DNA of 64,000 nucleotides from Pseudoduganella lutea (GTDB lineage Bacteria > Pseudomonadota > Gammaproteobacteria > Burkholderiales > Burkholderiaceae_D), in contig NZ_CP035913.1 of the NCBI RefSeq assembly GCF_004209755.1, forward strand, positions 1,860,001 through 1,924,000, read 5' to 3'. Below the pieces are notes generated by a model. That model ran no database searches. It had not been told where the DNA came from and worked only from the letters and a program-made list of their open reading frames with translations. The position numbers were made by a program, and so were the translations under genes. Below are positions 47,049 through 56,925 of the stretch, one piece after another. The stretch's first letter is position 1, and every line of letters begins with the position of its first letter.

Positions 47049-48536
47049 TTAGGGCTGCTTGCCCGGCAGCGCGCCAACAATGTCCGCCTCGAATTTTGCA
47101 AATCGTTCGTCGAGCTGCTTCAGCAGGCGCTTGCAGTCCGGCTCCGCCAGGAAGGCATAGCGGATACTGTCATAGGACAGCCGCTTCACTTCCGCATAAT
47201 CGGTCTTGTAGCGGGTGGCGAACAACACGTATTCGTTCGACAGGCTGTGGCGCGTGACGCCGGCATCGTCGGTGGAAATCACGAACGGCACGCCATAACG
47301 GCGATACAGCTCGATCGGATGGTCCTCGTTCTTCACGCCCAGGATGAACTCGTTGCTGGTGAGGTTCACCTCGACGGGGATGCGCCGTTCGCGCATCGTC
47401 TTCATCACGGCCAGCGCGTTTTTCTCGTGCGCGATGTCGATGCCGTGGCCGATCCGGTTGGCGCCGGCCACGTTGACGGCCGCGCCGATGTGGAACCTCA
47501 GCCCTTCCGGCGGCACGATGCCGAGCCGCAGTTCGCCGGCGTGCAATGCCGTCTTTACTTCCGGGTATTTCGCTTTCAGGAAGCGGAACATCTGCATGTG
47601 CAGGCTGTAGTCGCGCATCGATACGTGCAGGCTTTCCTGGCCGACGATGTTGACGCCGACGATCAGCGGACTCGCCTTGGCCAGCTTGAAGCTGGCCAGC
47701 ATCTGCGAATACACGGCCGACGGCGACAGGAAGCGCAGCACATAGGGCTGGTAGCGCATCGTGAAGCGCTCGTCGTCGATACCGGCGGCGCTTTTTTCCA
47801 CGTTGGCGATGTAGTCCGTTATACCGCGCGCGAAGGCGGGATTCGCCTCCAGCTGCGTGGTGAACTTCTCCAGTGCAGCGTCGAGCTGCGCCGGGTGGAA
47901 CGTGGGGGATGTAACCAGCCCGTCGAAGGCGGCATCGGGCGTCGTGGGTGCCAGCTCGAAGATCGTCTCGATGTATGACAGGTTTTCCGCGATCGCACGC
48001 GTCTTCAGCGTTTGCAGGCCTTCATTGGTATTGGTCGATGCGACCGGGCCGAAGTAGCCGAACGTGTCGAAGAAGGTCTGGTCCGGCGGCACCTGGCTGG
48101 CCGAGTGGTTGTGGAAGTCCAGCGTCGACCATTTTTGCAGCAGCTTGCGGTAGGTGTCGTTGTCGGCCACCAGGTCGGCGCCGGAAACGCAGGTGCGCAG
48201 CGGATTGGGCTTGGCGCGCTCGGCTTCGATGGCGGCCTTGTCGCTGGTGATGCGGAAATTGCCCTTGTTTACGCAGTAGCCCTGCTTGTCCACCCATTCC
48301 AGGTACTGCTCGGCATAGATCGCACCGGAGTAATGGTGGTGCAGGTCGCCCCCCTTCGGCATCATCGTCATGAACATCGTCAGCTCGGCGACTTTCGCCT
48401 GGCTGGCCGGGCTGGCGACCAGCGTGGCGAAATGGCGTTTGACGATGTCCTCGTTGCCGCCCTTGGCGTGGGCGCCGCAGGCGAATGCCGCGGCCAGCGC
48501 GGCAACGAGGATGCGTGGGGAGGTAACTCTATGCAT
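47049..48536 (-). CDS. Exported adenosine deaminase-like protein (ADGF-like)
   Basis: 495 residues with a signal peptide (LVAALAAAFACGAHA). Metal-dependent deaminase motifs run in order: MPKGGDLHHHYSG (HxH), HAGE, NRIGHGIDI and STDDAGVTRHSLSNEY. The long insert between the HHH motif and the barrel and the export signal match the secreted adenosine-deaminase growth-factor group rather than the cytoplasmic Add. It would deaminate (deoxy)adenosine to (deoxy)inosine in the periplasm. It follows guaD by 28 nt on the same strand. Confidence 0.9.
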   Translation of the reverse strand: MHRVTSPRILVAALAAAFACGAHAKGGNEDIVKRHFATLVASPASQAKVAELTMFMTMMPKGGDLHHHYSGAIYAEQYLEWVDKQGYCVNKGNFRITSDKAAIEAERAKPNPLRTCVSGADLVADNDTYRKLLQKWSTLDFHNHSASQVPPDQTFFDTFGYFGPVASTNTNEGLQTLKTRAIAENLSYIETIFELAPTTPDAAFDGLVTSPTFHPAQLDAALEKFTTQLEANPAFARGITDYIANVEKSAAGIDDERFTMRYQPYVLRFLSPSAVYSQMLASFKLAKASPLIVGVNIVGQESLHVSMRDYSLHMQMFRFLKAKYPEVKTALHAGELRLGIVPPEGLRFHIGAAVNVAGANRIGHGIDIAHEKNALAVMKTMRERRIPVEVNLTSNEFILGVKNEDHPIELYRRYGVPFVISTDDAGVTRHSLSNEYVLFATRYKTDYAEVKRLSYDSIRYAFLAEPDCKRLLKQLDERFAKFEADIVGALPGKQP

Positions 48537-48564
48537 GGGGACTCTCTCGTAAAAGGTGAGAAAG

Positions 48565-49875
48565 TCAGCTCTCCCGCTTGTGCACCAGCTTGCCGGCCGA
48601 GTACGTGGCCGAGATCACGCGGTCGTCGCCCAGCAGGGCCAGCGCGAACAGCATCTCTTCGAGGCTTTCCGTGCGGCCCGTGCGGCGCGCTAGCAGCGGC
48701 GTGGCCTGCGGATCGAGCACGATGAAGTCGGCCTCGTTGCCGGCGGCCAGGCTGCCGATCGTGCCTTCGAGATGCAGGCTGCGCGCGGCGCCCAGCGTGG
48801 ACAGATAGAACATGCGCAACGCGGGCAGGTAGCTGCCTTTCAAGCGCGCTACTTTATAGGCTTCATTCATCGTTTGCAACATCGAGAACGACGTGCCCGC
48901 CCCGACGTCCGTGGCCAGCGCCATCAGCATGCCCGTCTTGTCCGCTTCCTCGAAATCGAACAGGCCGCTGCCCAGGAACAGGTTCGACGTGGGGCACACG
49001 GCCGCCGCCGATTTGGTTTCCGCCATGCGGGCCCGGTCCTGGTCGTCGAGCCAGATGCAGTGGCCGAACACGGCGCGCGGGCGCAGCATGCCGTAGTGGT
49101 CGTACACGTCGAGGTAGCTGCGCGCGTTCGGATACAGCTGCTGCACCCATTTGCACTCATCCTCGTTTTCCGACACGTGCGTCTGCAGGTAGGTGTCCGG
49201 GTACTTGCGGGCCAGCGCGCCGGCCAGTTCCATCTGCGCCTCGGTGGAGGTCGGCGCAAAGCGGGGCGTGATCGCGTATTGCGAGCGGCCGTGGTTGTGC
49301 CAGCGCTTGATCAGCTCTTCCGTTTCGCGGGCGCCCTGCTCGGCCGTGTCGGACAGGAAGTCCGGGCAATTGCGGTCCATCATCACCTTGCCGGCGATCA
49401 TGCGCAGGCCGCGCTCTTCGCTGGCGGTGAAGAACGCATCGACCGATTGCGGGTGCACGGTGCAGTACACCAGCGCGGTGGTGGTGCCCACGCGCATCAG
49501 CTCATTGAGGAAGAAGTCGGCCACGCTGGCGGCATGGGCCGGGTCGGCGAATGCGCGCTCCGTCGGGAACGTGTACTGCTCGAGCCATGGCAGCAGGCCC
49601 GGCGCCGGCGACGCGATCATGTCCGTCTGCGGATAGTGGATGTGGGCGTCGATGAAGCCGGCCGAGATGATCTTGCCGCGGTAATCCGTCACCGGGGTAT
49701 CCGGGGACAGCGTGTCGCGCAGGGTGGCCCAGTCGCCAATGGCCTGGATCTTGCCGTCGGCAACGATCAGCAGGCCATCCTCGTACCACGAGTGGGCGCG
49801 TTCACTGAACGCCGGATCGGCGTGAAAGGTCAACAAGCCGGCGCGGTAGGCTTGCACGTTCGAAGTTGTTTGCAT
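48565..49875 (-). CDS. guaD: Guanine deaminase
   Basis: 436 residues, amidohydrolase type. Metal motifs: AGFIDAHIHYPQ (HxH), THVSENEDE, FGHCIWL and ATDVGAGTSFSML. It converts guanine to xanthine and ammonia. It is immediately downstream of xdhC (stop and start almost touching), feeding xanthine to xanthine dehydrogenase. The ATG at 49875 gives family-typical length. Confidence 0.95.
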   Translation of the reverse strand: MQTTSNVQAYRAGLLTFHADPAFSERAHSWYEDGLLIVADGKIQAIGDWATLRDTLSPDTPVTDYRGKIISAGFIDAHIHYPQTDMIASPAPGLLPWLEQYTFPTERAFADPAHAASVADFFLNELMRVGTTTALVYCTVHPQSVDAFFTASEERGLRMIAGKVMMDRNCPDFLSDTAEQGARETEELIKRWHNHGRSQYAITPRFAPTSTEAQMELAGALARKYPDTYLQTHVSENEDECKWVQQLYPNARSYLDVYDHYGMLRPRAVFGHCIWLDDQDRARMAETKSAAAVCPTSNLFLGSGLFDFEEADKTGMLMALATDVGAGTSFSMLQTMNEAYKVARLKGSYLPALRMFYLSTLGAARSLHLEGTIGSLAAGNEADFIVLDPQATPLLARRTGRTESLEEMLFALALLGDDRVISATYSAGKLVHKRES

Positions 49876-49876
49876 A

Positions 49877-50881
49877 TCAGCTTTCTTGCAGGGCGGGCTG
49901 GCGCGGCATCGCAGCGGCGGCGTGCGCCTGCGCTTCCCAGGTCATCAATAATTGTGCCGCCACGGAGACGGCAATGGCGGCGGGTGCCTTGTCGGTGATA
50001 CCGGGCAGGCCGATCGGGCAGACCATGGCATCGATACGGTCCGGCGGCAATCCGCGTGCCTGCAGCCGGCGCTCGAACAGCACCCGTTTCGTTTTCGAGC
50101 CGATCAGGCCGAACCAGCCGACATCGTCGCGCGCCAGGATGGCCGCGGACAGGCGTTCGTCCAGCGCGTGGCTGTGGGTCAGCACGAGGTAGCTGGCGCC
50201 CGGCGGCGCCGCGTCCACTTCGGCTTCCGGCGTGTCGGTCGCCTCGATGGTCACGTTGGCCGGCACTTGCGCGGGGAACATATCGTCGCGCTCGTCCACC
50301 CACGTGATGGTGCACGGCAGGTGGGCCAGTGCGCGCACGATGGCGGCGCCCACGTGGCCGGCGCCGAACAGCACCAGGTGCGAAGCCGGCGCGGGGATCG
50401 GGTCCACGAGCCAGCCGTCCGGCAGCACGATCGCGCTGCTGGTGCGCGGGAAGTGGCGCGGTACATCCGCCTCCCCGGCCACCAGCGTGCCGTGCGTATC
50501 GAACACCGCGTTGCGTGGCCGGCCGGCGATCGACGCGACGCGCCAGAAGTCGCTGTTCCGATTGCCACGCAATACAGTGAGGGATTCGGCGACCGAACCC
50601 GTGATGGGTTCGAACGCCAGCCAGACGACACCGCCGCAGCACTGGCCCAGGCTCGGGCCAAGGCCGAAGCGCTCATGGCGCACTTGCGTGCCGCCGGTTG
50701 CCAGCATCTCGCGCGCGATTTCCACCGCGCGCAATTCCAGGTGGCCGCCGCCGATCGTGTCGTGCAGCGTGTCCGCGGTCACGAGGAATTTCGCGCCCGG
50801 CTCGCGCGGCGCCGATCCCTCAACCCGCGCCACCGTCACCAGCACCGCCGGCTGGGCGGTTGTCGTCAGCCATTCGTTCAT
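49877..50881 (-). CDS. xdhC: Xanthine dehydrogenase accessory protein XdhC
   Basis: 334 residues with N-terminal XdhC/CoxI motif (VEGSAPREPGAKFLV, GGGHLE, GPSLGQCCGG) and a C-terminal Rossmann domain (LVLFGAGHVGAAIVRAL). It binds sulfurated molybdenum cofactor and inserts it into the XdhB subunit. Gene order xdhA-xdhB-xdhC-guaD is typical. It is separated from xdhB by a 185-nt gap filled with two hairpins. Confidence 0.95.
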   Translation of the reverse strand: MNEWLTTTAQPAVLVTVARVEGSAPREPGAKFLVTADTLHDTIGGGHLELRAVEIAREMLATGGTQVRHERFGLGPSLGQCCGGVVWLAFEPITGSVAESLTVLRGNRNSDFWRVASIAGRPRNAVFDTHGTLVAGEADVPRHFPRTSSAIVLPDGWLVDPIPAPASHLVLFGAGHVGAAIVRALAHLPCTITWVDERDDMFPAQVPANVTIEATDTPEAEVDAAPPGASYLVLTHSHALDERLSAAILARDDVGWFGLIGSKTKRVLFERRLQARGLPPDRIDAMVCPIGLPGITDKAPAAIAVSVAAQLLMTWEAQAHAAAAMPRQPALQES

Positions 50882-50916
50882 GATTCAACTACCTCATTTG
50901 CACTGTTACCGGCGCT

Positions 50917-51052
50917 GGTGTCGGACACTTTTTCCGGGTGATTTTCCGGAAAAGGTGTCCGACACCGGTGTTCTCGTGCGCTTGCCTGTGCCTCGTCGGA
51001 AAACCGGTGTCCGACACCTTTACGAGCAAGCTCGTAAAAGTGTCCGACACCA
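50917..51052. repeat. Two GGTGTCnGACACC hairpins, copy cluster 4
   Basis: First inverted repeat 50917-50936 with 50945-50966 (GGTGTCGGACAC core, one imperfect position). Second 51005-51025 with 51031-51052 (GGTGTCCGACACC followed by TTTACGAG). They fill the gap between xdhB and xdhC, again between co-directional genes of one pathway. Confidence 0.8.
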
Positions 51053-51066
51053 GGCCCTCTGAAGCC

Positions 51067-53412
51067 TCAGGCTGCGACTTTCGCGGTCACGGCGTCGACT
51101 GCGCGCAGGATCTCTTCGCTGGTGGCCGGGGCGTTCAGCGGCGGGTTCACCTTGTGGTTACCCACGGCGGAAACGGCGTCGCGGATCGCGAAGAACACCG
51201 AGAACGGCAGCAGCAGCGGCGGTTCGCCGACGGCTTTCGAGCGGTGGATGCTGTCGGCCACGTTCGGCTGCTCGAACAGGCTCACGCGGAAGTCTTCCGG
51301 GCAATCGGAAATGCCCGGGATCTTGTACGTGGACGGCGCATGCGTCATCAGCTTGCCGTTCGCGTTCCACCACAGCTGCTCGGTGGTCAGCCAGCCCATG
51401 CCCTGGATGAACGCGCCCTCAACCTGGCCGATGTCGATGGCAGGGTTCAGCGACTTGCCGGCGTCGTACAGCGCATCGGCGCGCAGCAGGCGCCATTCGC
51501 CCGTCAGCGTGTCGACGATCACCTCGGCCACGGCCGCGCCGTAGGCGAAGTACGAGAACGGGTTGCCGTTCATCGACTTCGGATCCCACGACAGGTGCGG
51601 CGTGGCATAGAAGCCGTCGGACCACAGCTGCACGCGCTTCAGGTAGGCCTGGGCCACCAGCACGTGCCAGCGGATCGACTGGCCGTTGACGTGCACGTGA
51701 TCGTTCGAGAACGTCACTTCCGACACGTCGCCGCCATGCTGCTCGACCGCGAATTTCGCCAGGCGCTCCTTGATCTGGCGCGCCGCGTCCTGCGCCGCCT
51801 TGCCGTTCAGGTCGGCGCCCGTGGAGGCCGCGGTGGCCGACGTGTTGGCGACCTTGCTGGTATCGGTGGCGGTAATGCGAACGTGGCACAGGTCCAGGCC
51901 CAGTTCATGGGCGACCACCTGCATCACCTTGGTGTTGACGCCCTGCCCCATCTCGGTGCCGCCGTGGTTGACGAGAACGGAGCCGTCGACATACACGTGC
52001 ACCAGCGCGCCGGCCTGGTTCAGGTGGGTGACATTGAACGCGATGCCGAACTTCAGCGGCGTGAACGCCAGGCCTTTCTTCAGCACCGGGCTGGTGGCGT
52101 TGAACTTCTCGACGGCCTCGCGGCGGGCGCGGTATTCGCTGGTTTCTTCCAGCCGCGCGGTCAGCGCCGGCAGCACGTTGCCTGCCACGAGCTGGCCATA
52201 AGGCGTGGTGTTGCGGTCTTCGGTGCCGTAGAAATTCAGGCGGCGGATGTCCAGCGCATCCTTGCCCAGTTCGCGGGCGATCTCGTCGATGATGTATTCC
52301 ATCGCGATCGCGCCCTGCGGGCCGCCGAAGCCGCGGAACGCGGTGTTCGATTGCGTGTTCGTCTTGCCGGCGGCAGCGCGGATATCCGCGTCCGACAGGT
52401 AGTAGCAGTTGTCGAAGTGGCAGACGGCGCGGGTGGCCACGGGGCCGGACAGGTCGGCCGAGTAGCCGGCGCGGGACGTCATGTCCACTTTCGCGGCAAC
52501 GATGCGGCCCGCATCGTCGTAACCCACTTCATACTCGTAATAGAAACAGTGGCGCTTGCCGGTGACGATCATGTCGTCGTCGCGGTCGGCGCGCAGCTTC
52601 ACCGGCACCTTCAGCTTGAACGCGGCCAGCGAGGCGCAGATGGCCCACAGCGCCGATTGCGATTCCTTGCCGCCGAAGCCGCCGCCCATGCGGCGGCACT
52701 CGACCTGTACGTTGTGCGAGTTCAGGCCCAGCGCATGCGCGACCAGGTGCAGCATCTCGCTCGGGTGCTGCGTGGAGCACTGCACGAACATGCCGCGGTT
52801 TTCTTTCGGGATCGCGTACGAGATCTGGCCTTCCAGGTAGAACTGCTCCTGGCCGCCGACGAACAGCTCGCCCTTGACCCTGCGCGGCGCGCGCTCGAAC
52901 GCGGCCTTCGGATCGCCGCGTTCCAGCTTCATCGGCGGCAGCACGAAGGAACCGGCGGCTTTCGCCTCCTGCGGCGTGAAGATGGCCGGCAGCTCGTCAT
53001 ACGTGATCGCGGCCTTGCGCGCGGCGCGGCGCGCGTTGGTGTGCGTGTCGGCGACCACGATGAAGATCGGCTGGCCCACGTATTGCACGAGGCCGGGCGA
53101 CAGGATCGGATCGTCATGGATGATCGGGCCCATGTCGTTGACGCCGGGGATATCGGTGGCGGTAAACACGGCGACGACACCCGGCGAGTTCCTCACCGGG
53201 TCCAGGTCCATGGCGGTGATGTTGGCGTGCGCCTTGGTGGACAGGCCCAGCGCGGCGTGCAGCGTGCCTTGCAGCTCGGGGATGTCGTCCGTGTAGGTGG
53301 CCTGGCCCAGCACGTGCAGCTCGGCCGATTCATGCTTGCGCGACAGGCCCACGCCGGACCAGTTCGCTGCGTCGGTAGCGGCCTTCAGTTCGGGGATGGC
53401 GGGATGGTTCAT
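51067..53412 (-). CDS. xdhB: Xanthine dehydrogenase molybdopterin-binding subunit
   Basis: 781 residues, standard length for bacterial XdhB. Molybdenum-cofactor motifs include GGGFGGKES, AFRGFGGPQG and GTEMGQGVNTK; the catalytic base Glu sits in KAVGEPPLLLPFS near residue 731. With XdhA it oxidises hypoxanthine and xanthine to urate. The stop-to-start gap to xdhA is 9 nt. Confidence 0.96.
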   Translation of the reverse strand: MNHPAIPELKAATDAANWSGVGLSRKHESAELHVLGQATYTDDIPELQGTLHAALGLSTKAHANITAMDLDPVRNSPGVVAVFTATDIPGVNDMGPIIHDDPILSPGLVQYVGQPIFIVVADTHTNARRAARKAAITYDELPAIFTPQEAKAAGSFVLPPMKLERGDPKAAFERAPRRVKGELFVGGQEQFYLEGQISYAIPKENRGMFVQCSTQHPSEMLHLVAHALGLNSHNVQVECRRMGGGFGGKESQSALWAICASLAAFKLKVPVKLRADRDDDMIVTGKRHCFYYEYEVGYDDAGRIVAAKVDMTSRAGYSADLSGPVATRAVCHFDNCYYLSDADIRAAAGKTNTQSNTAFRGFGGPQGAIAMEYIIDEIARELGKDALDIRRLNFYGTEDRNTTPYGQLVAGNVLPALTARLEETSEYRARREAVEKFNATSPVLKKGLAFTPLKFGIAFNVTHLNQAGALVHVYVDGSVLVNHGGTEMGQGVNTKVMQVVAHELGLDLCHVRITATDTSKVANTSATAASTGADLNGKAAQDAARQIKERLAKFAVEQHGGDVSEVTFSNDHVHVNGQSIRWHVLVAQAYLKRVQLWSDGFYATPHLSWDPKSMNGNPFSYFAYGAAVAEVIVDTLTGEWRLLRADALYDAGKSLNPAIDIGQVEGAFIQGMGWLTTEQLWWNANGKLMTHAPSTYKIPGISDCPEDFRVSLFEQPNVADSIHRSKAVGEPPLLLPFSVFFAIRDAVSAVGNHKVNPPLNAPATSEEILRAVDAVTAKVAA

Positions 53413-53421
53413 GATGTCTCC

Positions 53422-54885
<1,464 letters not shown>

Positions 54886-54905
54886 GTTGGCCTCGCGGTT
54901 GTATC

Positions 54906-54972
54906 AGTCTGTAAGACTATCACCGGCCAAGTGTCTACACCTATACCAGATCGCTGATGAGCCTTATCAGCG
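54906..54972. promoter_or_regulatory. xdhA upstream region with operator-like repeat and hairpin
   Basis: AGTCT-GTA-AGACT (54906-54918) is a short inverted repeat 21 nt before the xdhA ATG, in a good place for a repressor. CGCTGAT/ATCAGCG (54952-54972) forms a hairpin that may end the esterase transcript. I cannot assign a specific regulator. Confidence 0.4.
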
Positions 54973-55025
54973 AAAGCCCATGTCAAAACTTTCCGGATCT
55001 GTTGCAATGATTGCCGTACAACATT

Positions 55026-56558
55026 CTATTGCTGGGCCGCCTGCCGGTCGTGGAACTCGAAGCGGGCACGATCCCGGGGATCGTAGGCGCCCGACTGCAC
55101 GTCCAGCCGCATGACGTTGGCCCCCGGCTGCGTGATCTTGGGCCACGATGGCAGGCTTGTACCGTTGGGATCGCCGAACTTGATGAAATTGACGAAATAA
55201 GCGTGCATCGTTCGCGAGACGGCGCGATCGTCGTCCGTCCACGCGTAGACCTTGTTGCCGTCCAGGTTGGCCATTGCATATTCGATCTCGGCCGCGTGGG
55301 CCGCGCCGGTCGCGGCGGGCTGGCCATCGATCGTGGCCGGGCGCGGCCGGCTGTAGTAATAGCGCCACGTTGGTGCCGCACGGGCATGCAAATCGATCCA
55401 CTTCCACGTGCCGTAGACGAGCCAGCGATCGCCGGCGAGGTCGCGCGCGGCCTCGGCCACGTCGTAATCGTACGCGCGTGCAGCCTCCGCGGCATCGGCG
55501 CCATAGAATTTTTGCAAGGCGGCCTGGAAGCGCTCGGGCGTGGGCTCCCGGTTGTCGAGGATGGCGCCGGCGTGTTGTTCCTGGGAATTCCAGCCGGCCA
55601 GCAGTGGCACCTTCGCCTGGCGGCCCTGCGTGTAGCTGTCCAGCGGCGCGCGGTCGATCACGTGGCCGTCGGTGACGATGCCGAAGCGCGGCGCACCCGG
55701 CTTGCCCTGCGCCTGCAACAGCGCCTCGGCCGGCGCCGCGCGCAGTGCCGCCAGCGTGGCGAACCCGGCGCCCTGCGCGAAGGCCGCGCCCTGCTTTTCC
55801 GCTTCCGCCAGCGGCGGCGCGCCGCGGCTGCCCAGCACGGAACCGCTTTCGCCGATCGCCCGGGCAAACAGGCCTTTCGACATCGGCATGATCATCTGCG
55901 CACTGACCGAATACGAGCCGGCCGATTCGCCGGCGATCGTTACCTGGTCCGGGTCGCCGCCGAACGCGGCGATATTCTTCTTCACCCAGGCGAGGGCTGC
56001 GGCCTGGTCCATCAGCCCATAGTTGCCGGAGGCTTTGTATTTGCTTTCGGCCGTCAGTTCCGGGTGGGCGAGGAAACCGAACATGCCGAGGCGATAGTTG
56101 ATCGTCAACGCCACGATGCCCTGCCTCGCCATGGCCGCGCCTTCGTAGCGGGGTTCGGAACCGTCCCCGGTCGCCAGGCCACCGCCGTAGATATAGACAA
56201 GCACCGGCAGCTTTTTCGCCCCCGGATTGGCCGGTGCCCACACGTTCAGGTACAGGCAATCCTCGGATTGGCCAGGCGAGCGGAACACCATGTCGGCATA
56301 CAGCGGCAACTGCATGCAGCGGTTGCCGAACGCCGTGGCCTGACGCACGCCCTGCCACGGCCGCACCGGTTGCGGCGCCTGCCAGCGCAGCGCGCCGACC
56401 GGCGGCGCGGCGAACGGGATGCCCTTGAAGGCGCGCACGCCCTCCTCGACGCGGCCTTCGATACGGCCACCTTCGACCTTGACGGTGGTGGCGGGCGCGG
56501 CGGCTTGCGCCAGCGAGGCGGCGGTGGCCAGCAGGATGCCGGCGGATGCTGTTTTCAT
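55026..56558 (-). CDS. Exported type-B carboxylesterase
   Basis: 510 residues with a signal peptide (AGILLATAASLAQAA). An alpha/beta hydrolase of the COesterase family: GIPFAAPPVGALRW, SEDCLYLNVWAP, oxyanion YIYGGGL, and nucleophile Ser in GESAGSYS near residue 199. It hydrolyses unknown esters in the periplasm or outside. GGAG precedes the ATG at 56558. It appears unrelated to the nucleoside genes. Confidence 0.9.
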   Translation of the reverse strand: MKTASAGILLATAASLAQAAAPATTVKVEGGRIEGRVEEGVRAFKGIPFAAPPVGALRWQAPQPVRPWQGVRQATAFGNRCMQLPLYADMVFRSPGQSEDCLYLNVWAPANPGAKKLPVLVYIYGGGLATGDGSEPRYEGAAMARQGIVALTINYRLGMFGFLAHPELTAESKYKASGNYGLMDQAAALAWVKKNIAAFGGDPDQVTIAGESAGSYSVSAQMIMPMSKGLFARAIGESGSVLGSRGAPPLAEAEKQGAAFAQGAGFATLAALRAAPAEALLQAQGKPGAPRFGIVTDGHVIDRAPLDSYTQGRQAKVPLLAGWNSQEQHAGAILDNREPTPERFQAALQKFYGADAAEAARAYDYDVAEAARDLAGDRWLVYGTWKWIDLHARAAPTWRYYYSRPRPATIDGQPAATGAAHAAEIEYAMANLDGNKVYAWTDDDRAVSRTMHAYFVNFIKFGDPNGTSLPSWPKITQPGANVMRLDVQSGAYDPRDRARFEFHDRQAAQQ

Positions 56559-56925
56559 TCGTTGTCTCCGGTTCTGGTTGTGGTGTCGGGATGGCCGGCG
56601 CGGAAACGCGTGATGCCTTGCCGATAACACCCGATGATAGCGCAGGGCGTTGAATGGTGGTAGCGCTATCCCATCCACTGCGGGACGACGGGCATTCCTT
56701 GAACGGGCTGCGCGCCACCGACCGGCGACCGCGATTAAACTTTCAGCTGGACGGGCCGAAAATACTGAACGGCCGGGCCAGTCGCCAAATAGCCTCGCGC
56801 CGCTGCCGGAGCGCTTTACAAAAATGATGCCCACAGGCATCATCGCTTAATTGCGGACCCTCCGCCCGAAGTTTCGTCCTTCGTTTCCTGGTCTTTCAGG
56901 CTGGTCTTTCACTGGTCTTTCATTT
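56559..56925. other. Intergenic region between esterase and pilB
   Basis: 367 nt with a perfect 8-bp hairpin ATGATGCC/GGCATCAT (56824-56843). TGGTCTTTCA is repeated three times (56889-56898, 56902-56911, 56913-56922) just before the pilB ATG. No additional gene is evident. Confidence 0.6.
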
